Shown here: positions 35,024-35,161 of the stretch, piece by piece
How the letters are laid out: each line of letters opens with the position of its first letter
Numbering within the stretch: the stretch's first letter is position 1
Assembly: GCA_903918315.1 (NCBI GenBank)
Contig: CAIXEA010000072.1
Span: forward strand, 1-35,161
Source: an uncultured Acetobacteraceae bacterium
GTDB lineage: Bacteria; Pseudomonadota; Alphaproteobacteria; Acetobacterales; Acetobacteraceae
DNA length: 35,161 nt
Reading direction: 5' to 3'
Translations under genes and position numbers: made by a program
The notes under the pieces: model-generated
Database searches by the model: none
The model's input: the letters and a program-made list of their open reading frames with translations, nothing else
What the model was told of the DNA's origin: nothing

Positions 35024-35161
35024 CTAGGCCGTGTGGACGGATTTGATCAAGACAAACACACAGGCCAATGACACGAATGCCTCGTAGTTTCGCTTGGTCT
35101 TCTCACAGCGCATAGCGACCCGCTTGAACCGTTTGAGTTTGCCGAAGCATTGCTCGACGCG
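35024..35161 (-). mobile_element. IS5-family-like transposase, C-terminal end, continues beyond the window
   Basis: An open frame enters from the right edge and reads 45 residues to a TAG at 35024-35026. It begins RVEQCFGKLKRFKRVAMRC, the conserved Glu-containing C-terminal block of IS5-type DDE transposases (Asn/Arg-Val-Glu-x-x-Phe-x-x-Leu-Lys), and ends KSVHTA. The element boundary lies close to the stop, where CTAG at 35024-35027 may include target-site bases and GGCCGTGTGG the terminal repeat. The other end and any target duplication are outside the window. It interrupts the passenger gene. Confidence 0.85.

Overview
This 35.2 kb window is GC-rich chromosomal DNA from an alphaproteobacterium, most likely Rhodospirillales/Acetobacteraceae. 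The taxonomy is inferred from gene order and protein style: a dgt-argS-SPOR-nagZ-scpA-scpB run, a PmtA-type phospholipid N-methyltransferase, CIRCE-controlled groESL, and many GMC, SDR and LLM oxidoreductases. No rRNA, tRNA or CRISPR array was seen, and no gene-free stretch exceeds 300 bases.

Layout. (1) 1-8.2 kb is accessory metabolism: an edge that may be an IS remnant, a REP-like palindrome, a secreted alpha/beta hydrolase, an orphan peptide-type solute-binding protein, a GMC oxidoreductase divergent from an MBL-fold hydrolase, and a membrane-anchored TPR gene broken by a frameshift at a GC dinucleotide tract. (2) 8.4-15.5 kb is a minus-strand housekeeping operon, dgt, argS, SPOR protein, nagZ, site-2 protease, scpA, scpB, with 4-20 base overlaps in its distal part. 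erpA diverges from dgt. (3) 16-19.5 kb is a probable membrane-lipid module: a lipid kinase facing a metallophosphoesterase, a GT4 glycosyltransferase and a PmtA-like methyltransferase, with a candidate PhoB-type site between them. (4) 19.6-21.7 kb is parE. (5) 21.7-27.9 kb holds a TSUP exporter and six dehydrogenase/epimerase/LLM-type enzymes that look like a small-molecule catabolic set. (6) 27.9-31.06 kb, minus strand, is a CIRCE element, groES, groEL and three small uncharacterised genes. (7) 31.1 kb to the end holds an O-antigen-ligase-like membrane protein, a lipoprotein alpha/beta hydrolase, and a beta-helix autotransporter-type passenger gene that is frameshifted and then cut by an IS5-like element running off the window.

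Most unusual points: the chaperonin pair has atypical tails (GroEL lacks the Gly-Gly-Met tail, GroES carries an Ala/Pro/Lys extension) and is followed by small A/P/K-rich genes. Two genes are broken at simple-sequence tracts, and a run of nine G lies at the junction of two overlapping genes. A perfect 26-bp tandem duplication covers the stop codons of erpA and the lipid kinase. The lipid genes form a coherent remodelling set. I see no unambiguous new defence or mobile system. The best candidates for undescribed biology are the chaperonin locus with its small genes and the surface module at the right end.
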